Of a stretch of 64,000 nt of DNA, positions 11,701 through 24,649 are shown one piece after another. Source of the stretch: Tomocerus qinae (lineage: Eukaryota > Arthropoda > Collembola > Entomobryomorpha > Tomoceridae). The DNA lies in NCBI GenBank assembly GCA_020055645.1, contig CM034548.1, positions 29,314,201-29,378,200 of the forward strand, written 5' to 3'. The notes beneath the pieces are model-generated. The model was not told the origin of the DNA. It saw only the letters and a list, made by a program, of their open reading frames with translations, and ran no database searches. The stretch's first letter is position 1, and each line of letters opens with the position of its first letter. Both the position numbers and the translations under genes were made by a program.

Positions 11701-14700
11701 CAAGAGTTGCTATAGATTGAAACCCACATGCATAAGTCATACATAAAAATATCGAAATCTATGTGTGTGTAGCATTTAAAATGCATTTTAGTTTTATAGC
11801 AATGTATGGTCATTGGTAAGAGAAAAAAGGCATATAAGGCTAAGCATGCATTATTTATGATATATTAATGTAGCACATCCATACGCATAATATAATGGTA
11901 GACTGTCTACATTGTATGATTTGTTTAATGATTCATTTTTTGTCTTTATTTATTCGAGCTGGCACTTGGTACTCAATAGCTTTTTACCGAGAATGGATTA
12001 ATTGCTGACATGTTCTTCGTCTAAGCTCTGCTATTATTTACACTTGATCTGGCAGTGAAAAAATGAAATATAACAGCTGGCTGAAAAAAAACTGTACTTT
12101 GCACTTTTGCGAAGCACTATGCATAATGTAGCTCAAAATATTAAGTATACTGTAGTACAAGTTCCCTTTAATAGGGAAATTGAATAAAGGAAACTTGTTG
12201 TGATAGAACTGATTACCCTAGTCATGAGTATTAAGGCACGACGGGCATAAACTTCACCATCAACAGTATACACTTCTTATTAGCGCCTATCTGCCCCGAA
12301 AATTATGCTAAAACTAAGGAGGAGGATATTATGTAGTAACTTTATGCAATATCTATTACAGTGGTAGTATTTATGAAATGAGTCCGAACTGCGGACATCT
12401 GATCGGTATGACAGATGTAGTACAAGTAAGTAGACTATTCAATCAGCTAGGTAAAAATCATAAAATAATTGTGAATATGCCCAGTTGGTGGGGAATTTGC
12501 TTTTCACGATGATGATCAAATAAAAGTAGGATAAAGAATGTTACTCCTCTCGTCGAATGCTTTATAGTATAATATGTAACACTGTCAAAGGTACAACTGC
12601 AACGTGATCAGATTCAGATATGAGTAAAAGAATTACGCTACCTTATCTCATCTCAAGAATTCGTTTTTACTTCTTCTCTTTTGGCAAGTAGGAGCAGTTT
12701 TTACAAATGTATCGGTATACCTACTATCTGGTGATTTAGAGATATTGGATGCTCGGTGAATGCAATCGTCATTGCAGTTTTTATTTGCTATATACCTACT
12801 TAGTGCACAGTTTGACTTGTGAGTGCAATTCAATATCTGTAGCTCTCCACACATTATGAAGAGATAATAAAATAATTCTATCAAAGAAATAAAGTCATTC
12901 AAATTGAGTTGAGCAAAGCAATCAATAGTAAACATACACAAAAATCACATCAATCTATTCAATTATTAATGAAGTTCGCCTTCTTAATCTACTTATTATT
13001 GTTTTATGAAGACATCTCTACATTTTCAATGCTACACTGTATTTCTTCCTGTCAGTTTTATTGCTCAGCTTTAGAATTATTGCTTAGATGCAATTAAGTG
13101 CAAGGTACTATTGTTATAAGGTAGCTACTACTACAATATTATGAGAATTCATCTGCCTCCATGTACTGTACGGAGGTGCAATTACCAACGAATCAAAAAC
13201 ACAGCATTTAGCTGTGACATGAATTGCGTATTACAATGCTAGATATATTATGTACATATATTAGTCTACATATTATGCATATATAGTTAGCATTCATAAA
13301 GGTAGGGAGTTTACTATACGCTGTGCATGGATAATATATCTTTTAATTAAAGATCTTGACTAGACGGAACTCGTGTGGACTATAAGAGATAATATTTATG
13401 CAATTTCAAAGAAGCCAGTTTAAGGAATTAATTAAAAGGTTCATTCCGGTCCATCCCAGTCCTCACGTTGATAATTATTCTATGCATTTTAGGCGAGAGG
13501 AATAAAGAGGTAGAACTTAACTTGTTAAGGCAAATCGGCAAAAGTAATCAACTATCTACACTTTACTCAAACTCTGATTTTACTAGGAAAAGAGGACATT
13601 GCATTGCACTACCTTTGAAATTATTCGTCACCCCACTAAATTTATTTGATTGCATTAAATGAAAACAAGGCTTGGTGGCAAACCCATTTTATGCATATCC
13701 ATGGGCGTAACCAGAATAGTGTCCGAGATCAAAGTTACATCACATAAACGATGCTTGCATTTCGCTCACCCGTTTGGTTCTTACCGCAAACGTAGTAATT
13801 ACATTGTGCCAACACAATTTAAGTCGTTCTCAAGACGTAATAACAAGTAATATTTTTCTCCTTTTTTAATCCGGAAATAATTTCATTCCCTTCTTTTAAA
13901 ACGGATTATGTAGCAATTTGGTTTAAAAAAAATCTTCACCTTTTAACATATTAGGATACCTTTCATATTATCTTTCTATTTTCTCATTTTCAACAGCGAT
14001 ACCCATCATAGTTGTACATAGCAATGTGGGCAAGTACATTTTATATTTAACTTTGTTCTTCGGAAAAAATTATTTCTACAAAAATGTTAATATCGGAAAT
14101 GGGAAATTTATAAATATTATTAGTAAATTAATAATCGATGAAATCTAAAAATTAGCATAAAAGAATAGCAAGATGCCGGTCAGCTTTGATTAATGGCTAA
14201 ATTATTTTATACTGTTAGCCTTGACAAGAATCACTTATTGTGCAAGTCTTCATATACATATGCTTACTTTTATGTGCAGTGAGCATTTGCACACAATTAA
14301 GGTCTAATGTACTATGAATACCTTCGCATATATTAACATTGTAATCATGATTGGTTGTAGTTTTTAATACCCAAAGTAAATGCAAGGAAATTCTTATAAT
14401 TATAGCCAATACAAGATAAAAGTAAGACATTCTAGGAAAAAGAATATTTGGCAAATTATAATTTAAGATACAAAAGACCTACAAAGAAGTAATTTTATGC
14501 TCTAGCAAAATGAAAGTGTGTAAATGTTATAAATTTTGTTATGCAGGTACTTAGATGAGAGTCGGATAGATATACAAAGTTTAATTTTCATAGCGACCAA
14601 AGAGAGGTTTGAAGATAGCGTGAGAGAATTTAATTTCGTGTCAAAAAGATGCCCACCAGTTATAGTAAATTCTTTAATCTGATGTTTACTCGTAGTTATA

Positions 14701-15016
14701 TTACATCCGCGCCTTCCAATTGGCGGATGGGACGGTTACTTTGGGATCTTTTGATATTGCAATTACACACTTTTAAGATACATTACTTACTCGAAGAATC
14801 ATGGTTGAGGCCAATGCCAACCACGTAGTTACAAAGTACCTTTTAGCTAATAGTCCTTCTGCTCTGTCTGCCTCCTAACAAATGAAAGAAATTCAGAAGA
14901 TGGGCCAAAGTATATTAGAAAAGGTCACGTTGCAGTGCGGCGTGCTTTTCTCATCTGATACTCTGCGACTTTAATAAAGGGACTCTCCTTCCCCTTTAAA
15001 CATTCTCTAAGGCTTT

Positions 15017-15031
15017 ATCTCTCTCTCTCTG
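15017..15031. repeat. (CT)n microsatellite
   Basis: A short CT dinucleotide run followed by GTGTATACGTA. It is an ordinary simple repeat with no gene context. Confidence 0.6.
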
Positions 15032-18000
15032 TGTATACGTAGTATTTATGTATGTATGTACCACGTAGTTATTTTATCTAGACTAACAGATGGTTGCTCT
15101 TTTCCTTCCTTTTGGCCAACTCCTGTATCACAACTCCAATGAATGATCATTACTTTAGCAAGAGACTCCCTATGACAAATATTTACCAAGTTTCTGGCAA
15201 ACATGTTTTTTCCTATAAATCCATAAAGAAGCAATAAGCATACAACCATTAGATATACTTCTAGAATAACCTGATACATTGCACTAAAGTTCTACATGAA
15301 TGATGGAATGCATTTAGCTATATTGGAAATAGGAACTTTTTATTGCAACTCTTATGGTTTTGATTATTGAGCTAATCTCCCTACACACATTATTACTTAA
15401 CTTTCATGTTTAATACTTTTCTCGTTTTTCTCCTTCCGTTCAATTACCTTTAGCTTTACTTTGAACACATAATATTTTATTTCATTAAGTTCCCTCAAGA
15501 CGCTATAACATATACTAGACACACTTAAGAACTTTTTATTATGCTCTTTATAAGCAACTCTTTTTTTCGGAATTTTATTAGATTCTAATAAAACTAGTGT
15601 TAACTTGAGAATACTAGATCGGGGGAAGTTAGAGTGAGTAATCTAGTAAGTAGCGAACTCGATGTCATTGCCATTGTTCTTAGACTCCTGGTCTTTGATC
15701 TGAGCTGAATTATCGTGATATGCTATATAGTATTGTGTCTGTTTCGTGAAACAACAAATAAAGTGCTATATGATATATCTACGATTAACAGTCTGTTTAT
15801 CTGTTAGTTATCTATTTGTGAATGGCTATAGTAGAGTTAGATGATATAGCTACTTAAATAGCATAGTGATTGACAGACAGCTCAAAATATATTATTCGAA
15901 AGCTGCAGACGAATTTTACGAATATTTCTTACTGTTTATCTTATCTGATGTTCTATCTTGCACACTGATACTGATAGTATATCATGGTATTCTGTCTGAT
16001 CGTAAGTTGAACATCAACAGGGCCATGGCTTCCGATTTCCGTTTGTCTAGTCGGGGCATTGTGCCAATCAATTACTCTACCTACCTACTCTTATTTTACT
16101 AACTACCTACTGTATTTACTGATTGTGAGCTTAGTTCTGCTATCCGACTCATCTCTTTCCTTTCTATATCTCCACTGTCCTGTCTACTGCCATTTTAGCT
16201 ACATTTCTGCTAAACTTATTTAGCATTCTTGAATTTTGCTAGTTGAGATAAAATGAGCATCGGTATTTTTGTGTTTGGATACTCCCTTACTACAATTTTA
16301 GTTATACAAAACAATTTCATCTGATGTAAAGTTTAAGTGCTTTGCTGTCTATGTCTGTCATTCTGGGATGGTGTTTATACCACGCGTGAGATTATAGTTA
16401 GTCAGTCTGAAGGAGGCTGCTGCAAATCTGTAAAGTGTAAATGTAGTGTTTAATATATTGAAATGCATTCTCTTTGGCGTCTTCTACTTCCCCACTTTCT
16501 CCTCCTACATCAATTCCTGGAAGATACATCGACCATTCAAACCCACAGCATCGTTTAGTATTTGCTGCATTCATGGATTCACCCAATTATCACATGAAAT
16601 ATTACTACCAAATTTTCATCTCTACATCTGGATATACATGCACTATATCAACCCACAAAGGATTTAATACATCCACAGCCAATAACATGCAAATGTATTA
16701 TGATCATTGCTGTGTAATCGGCGTAAATATTAAACTCGGGAAGATATGAATCGAAATTAAATCAAATCATTCCCTTCAATGAAGAAAATCTCCATTTTCC
16801 ATCAAGATCTTATCCAACGAAAATAGCTAGATTTGAAAATGGATTTTTTCATGCACCTATGATTCTAGTTTGCCCTACAGAAACTAATATTAAAATGTGG
16901 TTGCTTTTAACCTAGTCGGTGCTAAAGGCAATATGTAATAAGATACATAATATGTTTGCTCCAAATACATTTTTTGCAAAACCATTTTACTGCATGGACA
17001 ACTTGGCTAATGACTAATAATATTAAATCAGCTCAGCTGCTGAAGAAATATGCATGTCTGTGTGACTAATGCTTAAATGCACACTTTTAAATATGTTTAG
17101 GCGTATAGGTATATTTTAAGAAATGGGCTATATAATTAGAACTAATATTCTTTTATCTATCTATAGTTCGATGCGTATTGCCTCTTTAAGTGTGCATACT
17201 TTACTAAGTATTTACAAACGTTTAATATTTTTTACAGAGATTTCTTTACGTTTTTTGAATTTATAAATGATTGAGAGAATGGGTAAACGTGACAGTGGAG
17301 CACATTCTCATGTACATGGTATATAGCAGAAGGTTAAAAGTAGGCATAGGCAAATAGCATTCCAACCTCAGTGTTAATAAATTCTTGGTTAGAGAGTTGT
17401 ATTTAGTTGGTCTGATTAAACTTAGCATTAGTTGTTAGGATTTATTAGGAACATGATCTGTCTTGAGTCTTGACTAGACTGGAGATAACTATTATGTATT
17501 TACACTTTAGATACGCTTAAAGTGTATAGTGAAGTAACGCAGCTAATATATTGCTTCGATTGACTTGCAAATATAGAGATAACCTCTTTGCTGTTAGATT
17601 GGTCATGCATGAGGGAATATTTATCCAAAGCGACTTGACTATGCCGTCTGAGTTTTGAATTCATTTCGACGTATGGAGCAATATTTATAAGCACTTATAG
17701 GAATGGAGGGATTGGAAACATATTATTATGTCCGCTTCGTTTGTTCCTCCGTCCTCTTGGCGTCGTCCTCTGAGTTCTCTGAGATAAAAATGAGAAATGC
17801 AAATCTGAAGGTATTTATATCTATAGCAAAGTAATGCATGTGTAAAATATAGAGATATAAATTTAGCAATGAAATTAGGATTGAGACATGATGCTACCGA
17901 TTATCTGGGTACAGAACGTTTTTCCATTCATTTTATTGAAAGGTCGTCATGAGTCATGAGGATCATTAAGGAAAATAGTCACTTTAAGACTTTAATGCAA

Positions 18001-18974
18001 AATACATAAATTAGTCTGTAATCTACCGACAGACACATCAAAGCAGTACTACCTGGTTGCTATGTTTTATTTGAATGGATTTCATAGATCCTTTCAATCT
18101 CGCTGAATGGTTCATTTGTGTGCGTATTCGTCCTACAATCGTAAAGCGTTCCTTGTCATTATGCTAATCTTATGGTTAATATATGTATCCAAGTGCCTTC
18201 TTTGCAAATATATATGTAAATTATATATATTTAAACGGAATAAAAATTTAGGGAATTTTTTATTTTGAACAATAGGAAAATTACAGAGCTTTTCAGAGAG
18301 AGCTTGGTATATAAACCATTTTCCGTCCTCCATTCATGCATTATTTAAGGCTTAAGTGGTATCTTTCAAGTGTCTATACAAATGGCAAGTGATTTAAGAT
18401 TGAATGTTTTGAATAGAACGTGATTGCACACATTTCAATGCTACATGAACAACAATAGGAGTAATAAATGTGGTTTGGCTTCGCTTATTAGAGGAATATT
18501 TATTCAGATTGAGAGTAGCACTTAATTCGGTAGCTTTTTGCTATACAACCCCGGAACACAACAACATACATCGTCTTTCTATACATGCATTATAATATTT
18601 GGTCTTCTATCTCAGCGGCTTGGGAGATGATGAAGAAGCCTGCCCTAATATTAGTGAAACAGACGGTAGATCTGGTTCTCGGCGCGGGAGTAGTACCTTG
18701 GAAAGTTCTTGCATATACCTTGGATCCAGTGCACATCTGCAAAACAGGTCATTTGGTAGAGAATGAATGGAAAGAACGGGAGAGGATAATAATAAGGCAG
18801 GAACCACTCATCGTCAGTCAACCAGATCCGTCAAATGCAATGCAAAGAATAATACAATTACTCGTATGAAATGCAACATGTGTAAGTAAACCGTAGGAGA
18901 GTGAGTGAGTACGTAAATTAGAGGACGGAGGAAAAGATGGCAAGAATCAGCGTCTACTGAGACCAGTCAAAGTC

Positions 18975-18992
18975 AACTGAACTGAACTGACT
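18975..18992. repeat. Short (CTGAA)n-type repeat
   Basis: Three tandem copies of aactg lie inside a local cluster of related gtcaa/gactc words (18961-19000). It is one of several such CAGT/GACT-rich patches in the window. Confidence 0.5.
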
Positions 18993-21900
18993 CAACTTGA
19001 TAAAAGTCCTTGAAGCTCCACATTAGCGGATAATAGAGTACCACTTACTATATTACACTGTCTTACATCTGCAAAAAACTCTTGAGATCAATGCAAATGC
19101 CTCCAATTCACTGCACTCTTAACAAGTAGACACTCGGAGACTAGACGGTAGTATTTCTGTATTTTTACTGTAACCCATTGTGTTTTTTGCTGAGCGAGAA
19201 CCAGTCTTACTTATACTTGGCATATTTTGTGCTACTGAATTCGTAGTTCCTAATACTGTGTACTCCAATCTTATTTGTGCGTCTCAGGAAGTTTTAACCA
19301 TTATTCCGAATGTGAATACATTTACAGATCTCAATGGGACAGACAACTCTGGTCAGAGACAATAACAATAGGCACACAAAACTCCTTCCTCTGACAACAT
19401 TACTATGAATCTGAATTACGATCATGTTTCCTTTTTTGCCATATTTGAAAGTATGTCAATCCGTCTGCTACTATACTGTGAATCCTCTCTGTACACAAGA
19501 AAGATACTCTCGCAATAAGTGCAGATATCTGTTGGCATTTATTTACTTACATTTCTTGGATGTGGAAGAGAAGGAATATTAATTTGGCTTTCGGAGCAAC
19601 TGGTTTAGAAAGAACTGACATTCGATTTGTTAACCTGCTATTTGTCTACAGACCCGTCTTATGATCGATCTCTACTCTAGTGAGAAAGTAGTCTGGCAAT
19701 GTAAATTCATGGCAACCTCTTTTACTAATGATCTTCCGCAGAGAAGCAAATAAATGCTGAAAAATTATTACACTCCGGTGGTCCTTTTGTTGAGAGTATT
19801 ATGTATGATATGTATCTATGTCTAGACGACTCCATACTATTAAAATGTTTACTCAGTTCCTTCCAGTTATGGACACCTGCATATATTACATATGAATTGC
19901 TTCTCTAATGATGTCTTCATTATTTGTTTGCAATATTACATATACAGTATCTTATTATAAGGAGCTTTTTAGTAGTGACAAGTTTCCTCTTACTTTTATA
20001 GAAACTCTAGTCCTATAAATAATATGAATGTATTTCTGTTCTAAATCTAGACATGAGAGTTGTTGCTCAATTTCAAAGGTCAATGTCCATCAATCTAATA
20101 TTTCAAATCTTCACTAGTTATAATTGTAATCTCTATTACTACAAAACACAAATTAAATGTAACTATTTGTAAACGTGTGAATATTCATATAGCCATACTA
20201 TGTTTACAAATCTCAATGACGTTGTCCGAAGATGTTTATTAAAGTCATCATTGAAATATTATTAATTTTTTGAAGTGATCTCCAGTTAGTGCAACTTTGT
20301 TGTTTTCCTTTTAGAGAATACGACTTCATCTGCATTTTATCTGTAGACATGTGAATTATTCATATCACATTCAAAGCATCATGTAACGTGTCTTATTTAT
20401 TTGGCCAAGTGATATCATAACGGGAAATAATAAATTAATATATAAGACTACTAGCTTTCCTTATGAGAAAATGTGAATGTCCTATATTCCTACTTAGTAT
20501 TTGTAGGGCTTTTAGGAATTGTATAGACAGAGATAATTGTAATGCAAGTTGTTGTATTATTATTAGTGTAATGTCATTTGTCACTGTCCATATTTGTGCA
20601 TAACTATGTCACATCATGTGTAACTCTCGTTTGGATGTGTTAAACTACCTTAACAAAGAGATTAGAGGAATAACGAGAGTTGGTGTAATGTGAAATAGTA
20701 ATTAGCAAGCATAATACAAAAGGACTTAAATGTGATGTTCTTATAATCTGCACCCCATGCACTTGTGAGTGTTAAAACAGAAAATATGCAGATGCAGACA
20801 GCATTAATAGAAAGTCCAGAAGTGATGTCAATTCTTTGGTCTATTTAGGTACATCAAAGTCGGAGCTCACTGAGCTCAACTATGCATATAATCACTAATA
20901 GTGCCAGTTGACACAAATTTTCAAACCCAGCAGAAAAATTCACAGACAAATAAACTGCTTTGAAATAATGGCTTCATGCACGTTATCTGCGTATTTATGT
21001 ATACAGTACGACACTATAGTGTATTTAAGGGTTATCTCTACAACACAAGTGGATAATACATTTTTTACTGAGGTGCAGGAATTCACTGAATGTCCTCATT
21101 AAAAAGCAATAACAGAAATTACATCTGAAAAAATAATCTAATCGTCCGTAAAAACAATTACAAGTCTCCAAAAGAGACAAGCGCCAGATCACACAAATAT
21201 AACAACGTCATATTATTACTGTACATTACTTTTTTACTTTAAACTAAAGTTGCTTTGTTAGAGTTTCCTTTCCAGCGCAAATTATTTTCAATAAGGTTGG
21301 TAAGTGGCATATTATGTCTACATACATTCAAGTAATTGTCTAAAGTAAATTAATTTGTCAGACATCCTTTAGAAGTGGTAGGCATTGAAGCTTTTAGAAG
21401 CGTATCTATTTTACATATATTAATTTCTTCCTTATCCATAAGTATGAGTATGACACGTAAGAACAATTCTCCATTTATATTCAAGGTACCTTTTAGATGT
21501 AATTACCAGATATTAAGAGCTTTTGACAAAAATGCTTAATTTTGTTATCCCTCTTTGCATGTTATATTCAATTCACATTTATTGATCTAGGTAGATGAAC
21601 AAATATGAACCATTCCTACTTCTCAATACAGTTTCTTTAATTCACATTGACAGCCATGGTCTAAATCTATATTTCATAAGATACAAACCACATTTTTGCT
21701 TATTCTTTATTTTGTTTTAATTTTCATGTGACCAATATTTGTGTTTGGTTAATTTATAAAACAAGCTCATCTTTCTATACGAGATAAGTGTCAGTGTAAG
21801 ATGCTTATCTGTATAATAGAAGATCAGGTTGGTATACCTAATGCACTATGTTCAGTATGTGCATAGTTTATATCAAAACTAATAAGTGGTGATTGATGAG

Positions 21901-22316
21901 TGTTGACTAGTTTCTGTTTAGGTATGCCTTGTCTAAGCATAATAATACGACTTTGTTTTCTTTCACTCACACGTATTATGGCACTTGGCTATATTCAATT
22001 AAATATACTACATCCGACTCTGTCTCATTCATCTCTGTTTTACCAATCGTTTTTAAGCATCTTGGTAATGTAATGTTTATTTTGATGTACGTTAGTGCTA
22101 AAATAAAAAATAAGGTCTCAGTGTCGTCGTCTTTGACAGCATTCTTGAATATACTAACTAATATTGTCAACCTAACAAGTCGCTTTATACAGTTCTATGA
22201 ACAGTCAGCCGAAATAGAAATGGTTAAACTTGGTAGACCGGTTTTGTTGGATAACTTGTATGGTATTAAAAACGCGAATTTCATGATTGGATATAAATAG
22301 GACATAAATTATACCA

Positions 22317-22552
22317 TACTGTCATGAAAGCATTAATTGATAAGTTAAATACCAACGACGCATAATTGGATTACTCCAATGTTATAGACTTTCTAATTTA
22401 TTTAGTGTTGTAGAAATATTAATGGACTAGTTTAGTGAAGTTGAAAACACAAACAAATTAGTTTAGTGCCTTGTAAACAGTAATTGATTAGCTTACTATC
22501 ATGCAAACACTAATTGATTGATATGATGCCATAGAAAAAATAAAGTTTAATT
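22317..22552. repeat. Degenerate ~30-bp tandem repeat (minisatellite)
   Basis: Units begin at 22317, 22403, 22433, 22464, 22494 and 22524, with two badly decayed units in 22347-22402. Each unit opens with TAGTG/TACTG-like bases, continues with a (T)GTAAACA-like core, then TAATTGATTAGTT or a variant. Lengths are 30, 30, 31, 30, 30 and 29. The array lies about 0.85 kb upstream of the acidic exon, inside the presumed long intron. It seems previously unrecognised, but its function is unknown. Confidence 0.65.
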
Positions 22553-23398
22553 AACTAGCTAGATTTAGATTAAGCAGGATAGCTAAAACTAGCTTCAGAT
22601 ATTGTAGCACAGTTTTTCAGTTGTGCATCATAATCTTTTCCCGTGTAACTACAGATTCAGCACAGGTATTATTGGAAGTGCAAAGATTTACCTTTTGGTA
22701 ACTTGGCAAAGAACTAATACCACCACAATATTATGTAAACATGCCTATTTTCCCATAATCCGGCTTTTATATCTGTGTTATGTATTTGTGTAAGAATCTA
22801 TGTTAATATTGATAGGTATCTATAGGGATCTAACACTAAACATGCCATTAGGAACAACTCAAATTTTCTGTACTAAATTTAATTATTGTGGATATTTTGG
22901 ATTTGCTTGTGCGCTTTTTGTTTGCAGATAGTCGCGTGCAGAGCATTCTGATTTATTTCTTACATCGTATTGTTAACGTGGATATAAATAAATATAATTA
23001 GAACGTTGAGCGGTCTACTTCTGTTTGTTTAAGTTAACACACACGTCTCGAGAAGAACGCTAACCGAGAAAATAAAGTAAGTAGGTAACTTGTCTGTCTA
23101 TCTCGGAAGAGATTAGTCGGCATAAGTCGATGTCGATCTACATTTCTGAATTCACGTCAAGATTCTTCTGCGAAATTTAATCTTGCACTCGTAGTGTATG
23201 ACTGCTTTTTGTTCAAGTATCTTTTATATTTTGCTGGTTAGAAGTATGGCTTTAAATATTTAGAATTAACGCAATTTTACTAGTACACTAAATTATGTTG
23301 ACAAATATACATTTAAATGGAATAGGTGCTGTTAAAAAAGTTTAGTGTATCTAAATTTCCATGAATACTGATTATTTTTGGATTATTTATTGTTTCAG

Positions 23399-23602
23399 GC
23401 GGAATTTCAGAACACTGCAAATGGTTTCTCCAAGAATGGGAAAAACCGAGATGGATTTACAACACCGGAATTAAAAGAGCCAAAAGATTTTGCAGAGGTG
23501 GATGAAGAAGATTTAGAGGACGAAGATGACTCGTATGATGAGGATGACACTACCGATAATTCAGATCTTTTGGCCGATAGGGATAGCCACATGTCGCGTT
23601 GG
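23399..23602 (+). CDS. Secreted-protein gene, acidic internal exon
   Basis: This 204-nt exon is bounded by tgtttcag and by gtaaga at 23603, both boundaries in phase 0, and is read as AEFQNTANGFSKNGKNRDGF and onward to the end DRDSHMSRW. Residues about 30-60 of the exon are extremely acidic (EVDEEDLEDEDDSYDEDDTT), giving a net-negative, probably disordered segment. It has no cysteine, membrane segment or recognised domain. Joined in frame to the 6111-6320 exon it gives 138 residues: signal peptide, basic/Ser-rich part, acidic part. Acidic stretches like this occur in propeptides and in calcium- or matrix-associated secreted proteins, but that is analogy only. Reading through the donor gives a hydrophobic tail typical of intron noise, so I stop at 23602. 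At least one further exon must exist, downstream in the window or beyond it. Confidence 0.65.
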
Positions 23603-24631
23603 GTAAGAATTATTATTGACATTTATTTTATATCTTTACTCCTATACCTAATTCTTCAAGATAGTAAAAATGGAATGAATTCGTGCATTGCATTCACTCT
23701 TTTGAAGCTGTTATCTTTCTGTCCAATTGTAAATAACTAATTGCTTTCTTAAAGAATTTATTACAAAATGTGTATAGCAAAAGGGCTGCGAAAAGGTTTA
23801 TACTAGGTACTTTCTTGATTTTTGACACAGATTAATAATTAGATACTACTAAAAGTTGGTTACAGGTACCTACTACAGATTTTACTCCACTCCTCATTTC
23901 ATATTACATAATCATGAATGCAAGTAGCGAAGCATAAAATGTCCATTAGATACGAAAAGTCAAAGTAGGGAGGGGGAATTTTCCTATTACTGTGATAATG
24001 AGGTCAGTCATGTCATGACATAATCCTTCGTTTCTGCTCTATAGTGGTAATAATACATAAATAAAACTAAATAGGTAATCTTGTTAGCAATTGATGTTTG
24101 ATAGGACGGCTACTTATAGAGAAGGCAACTAAGAAATGTTGCACGAAGGGACCCACAAAGGACGAATGACTTAAGGGCTACTTTAGTCAGTTCCCTATTC
24201 AATTCATCTACCTCACTCACCAAGGATATTACATAATACACTTTCTCAAGCTTAGCTTACAGTGCCACAGCCTACTTACCTATCGCCTTTATATCCTTTA
24301 CACAGTGAAGAAAACGAAAATAATGAATAGACCAGGCGAGGCAATAGTAATCGGGTCGGTATCCTTAAATACCTCAGGCTACAATATAAACAATAGACAA
24401 TTAGGTACATATTATGCTACATCACCGTTTCATATGAAAGACTATAGCGTATACAACGAGGGATATTACATGAAAGTTGCATTATCTGTAGATTGCACAC
24501 TCAAATTTAATGCTCACGCAATAGCAATGCAACTAATAAATGAACACATGTAGGTCAGTTGTTAATTATCTCTAATTTTGCTTACCGTAGACAAAACAAA
24601 AACGCTAACTACAAAGCAAGAAACTTTACTT

Positions 24632-24649
24632 TTCAATATCGATATTGAA
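24632..24649. repeat. Perfect 18-bp palindrome
   Basis: The sequence ttcaatatcgatattgaa equals its own reverse complement with no spacer. Such a site could bind a dimeric factor, but no factor is identifiable. Confidence 0.6.

Larger units (their letters stand above)
6321..23398 (+). other. Presumed 17-kb first intron of the secreted-protein gene
   Basis: The stretch is bounded by a gtaagt donor at 6321 and a tgtttcag acceptor ending at 23398, both phase 0. Inside I see only short chance-like ORFs, hairpins at 8312-8336 and 8669-8725, a (CTGAA)n run near 18975, a less AT-rich patch at 18600-18870 and a degenerate 30-bp tandem repeat at 22317-22552. Long first introns often carry enhancers; none can be named from sequence alone. 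If the two exons belong to different genes, this is intergenic instead. Confidence 0.45.

Noticed and set aside
14168..14190. Resemblance to microRNA miR-31 (agcaagatgccgg...agct)
   Set aside because: The seed position is mismatched, the middle is shifted, and no opposite arm forms a proper precursor stem.
18585..18869. 94-codon ORF beginning MHYNIWSS
   Set aside because: No domain or splice support. It is in a less AT-rich patch where several frames stay open.
21929..22300. 123-codon + strand ORF before the 30-bp repeat
   Set aside because: No recognisable domain, the minus strand is also open, and it has no splice or start context worth asserting.
23407..23622. Minus-strand Ser-rich ORF opposite the acidic exon
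   Set aside because: The serine run is the complement of Asp/Glu codons on the + strand; splice sites and phase support the + strand.
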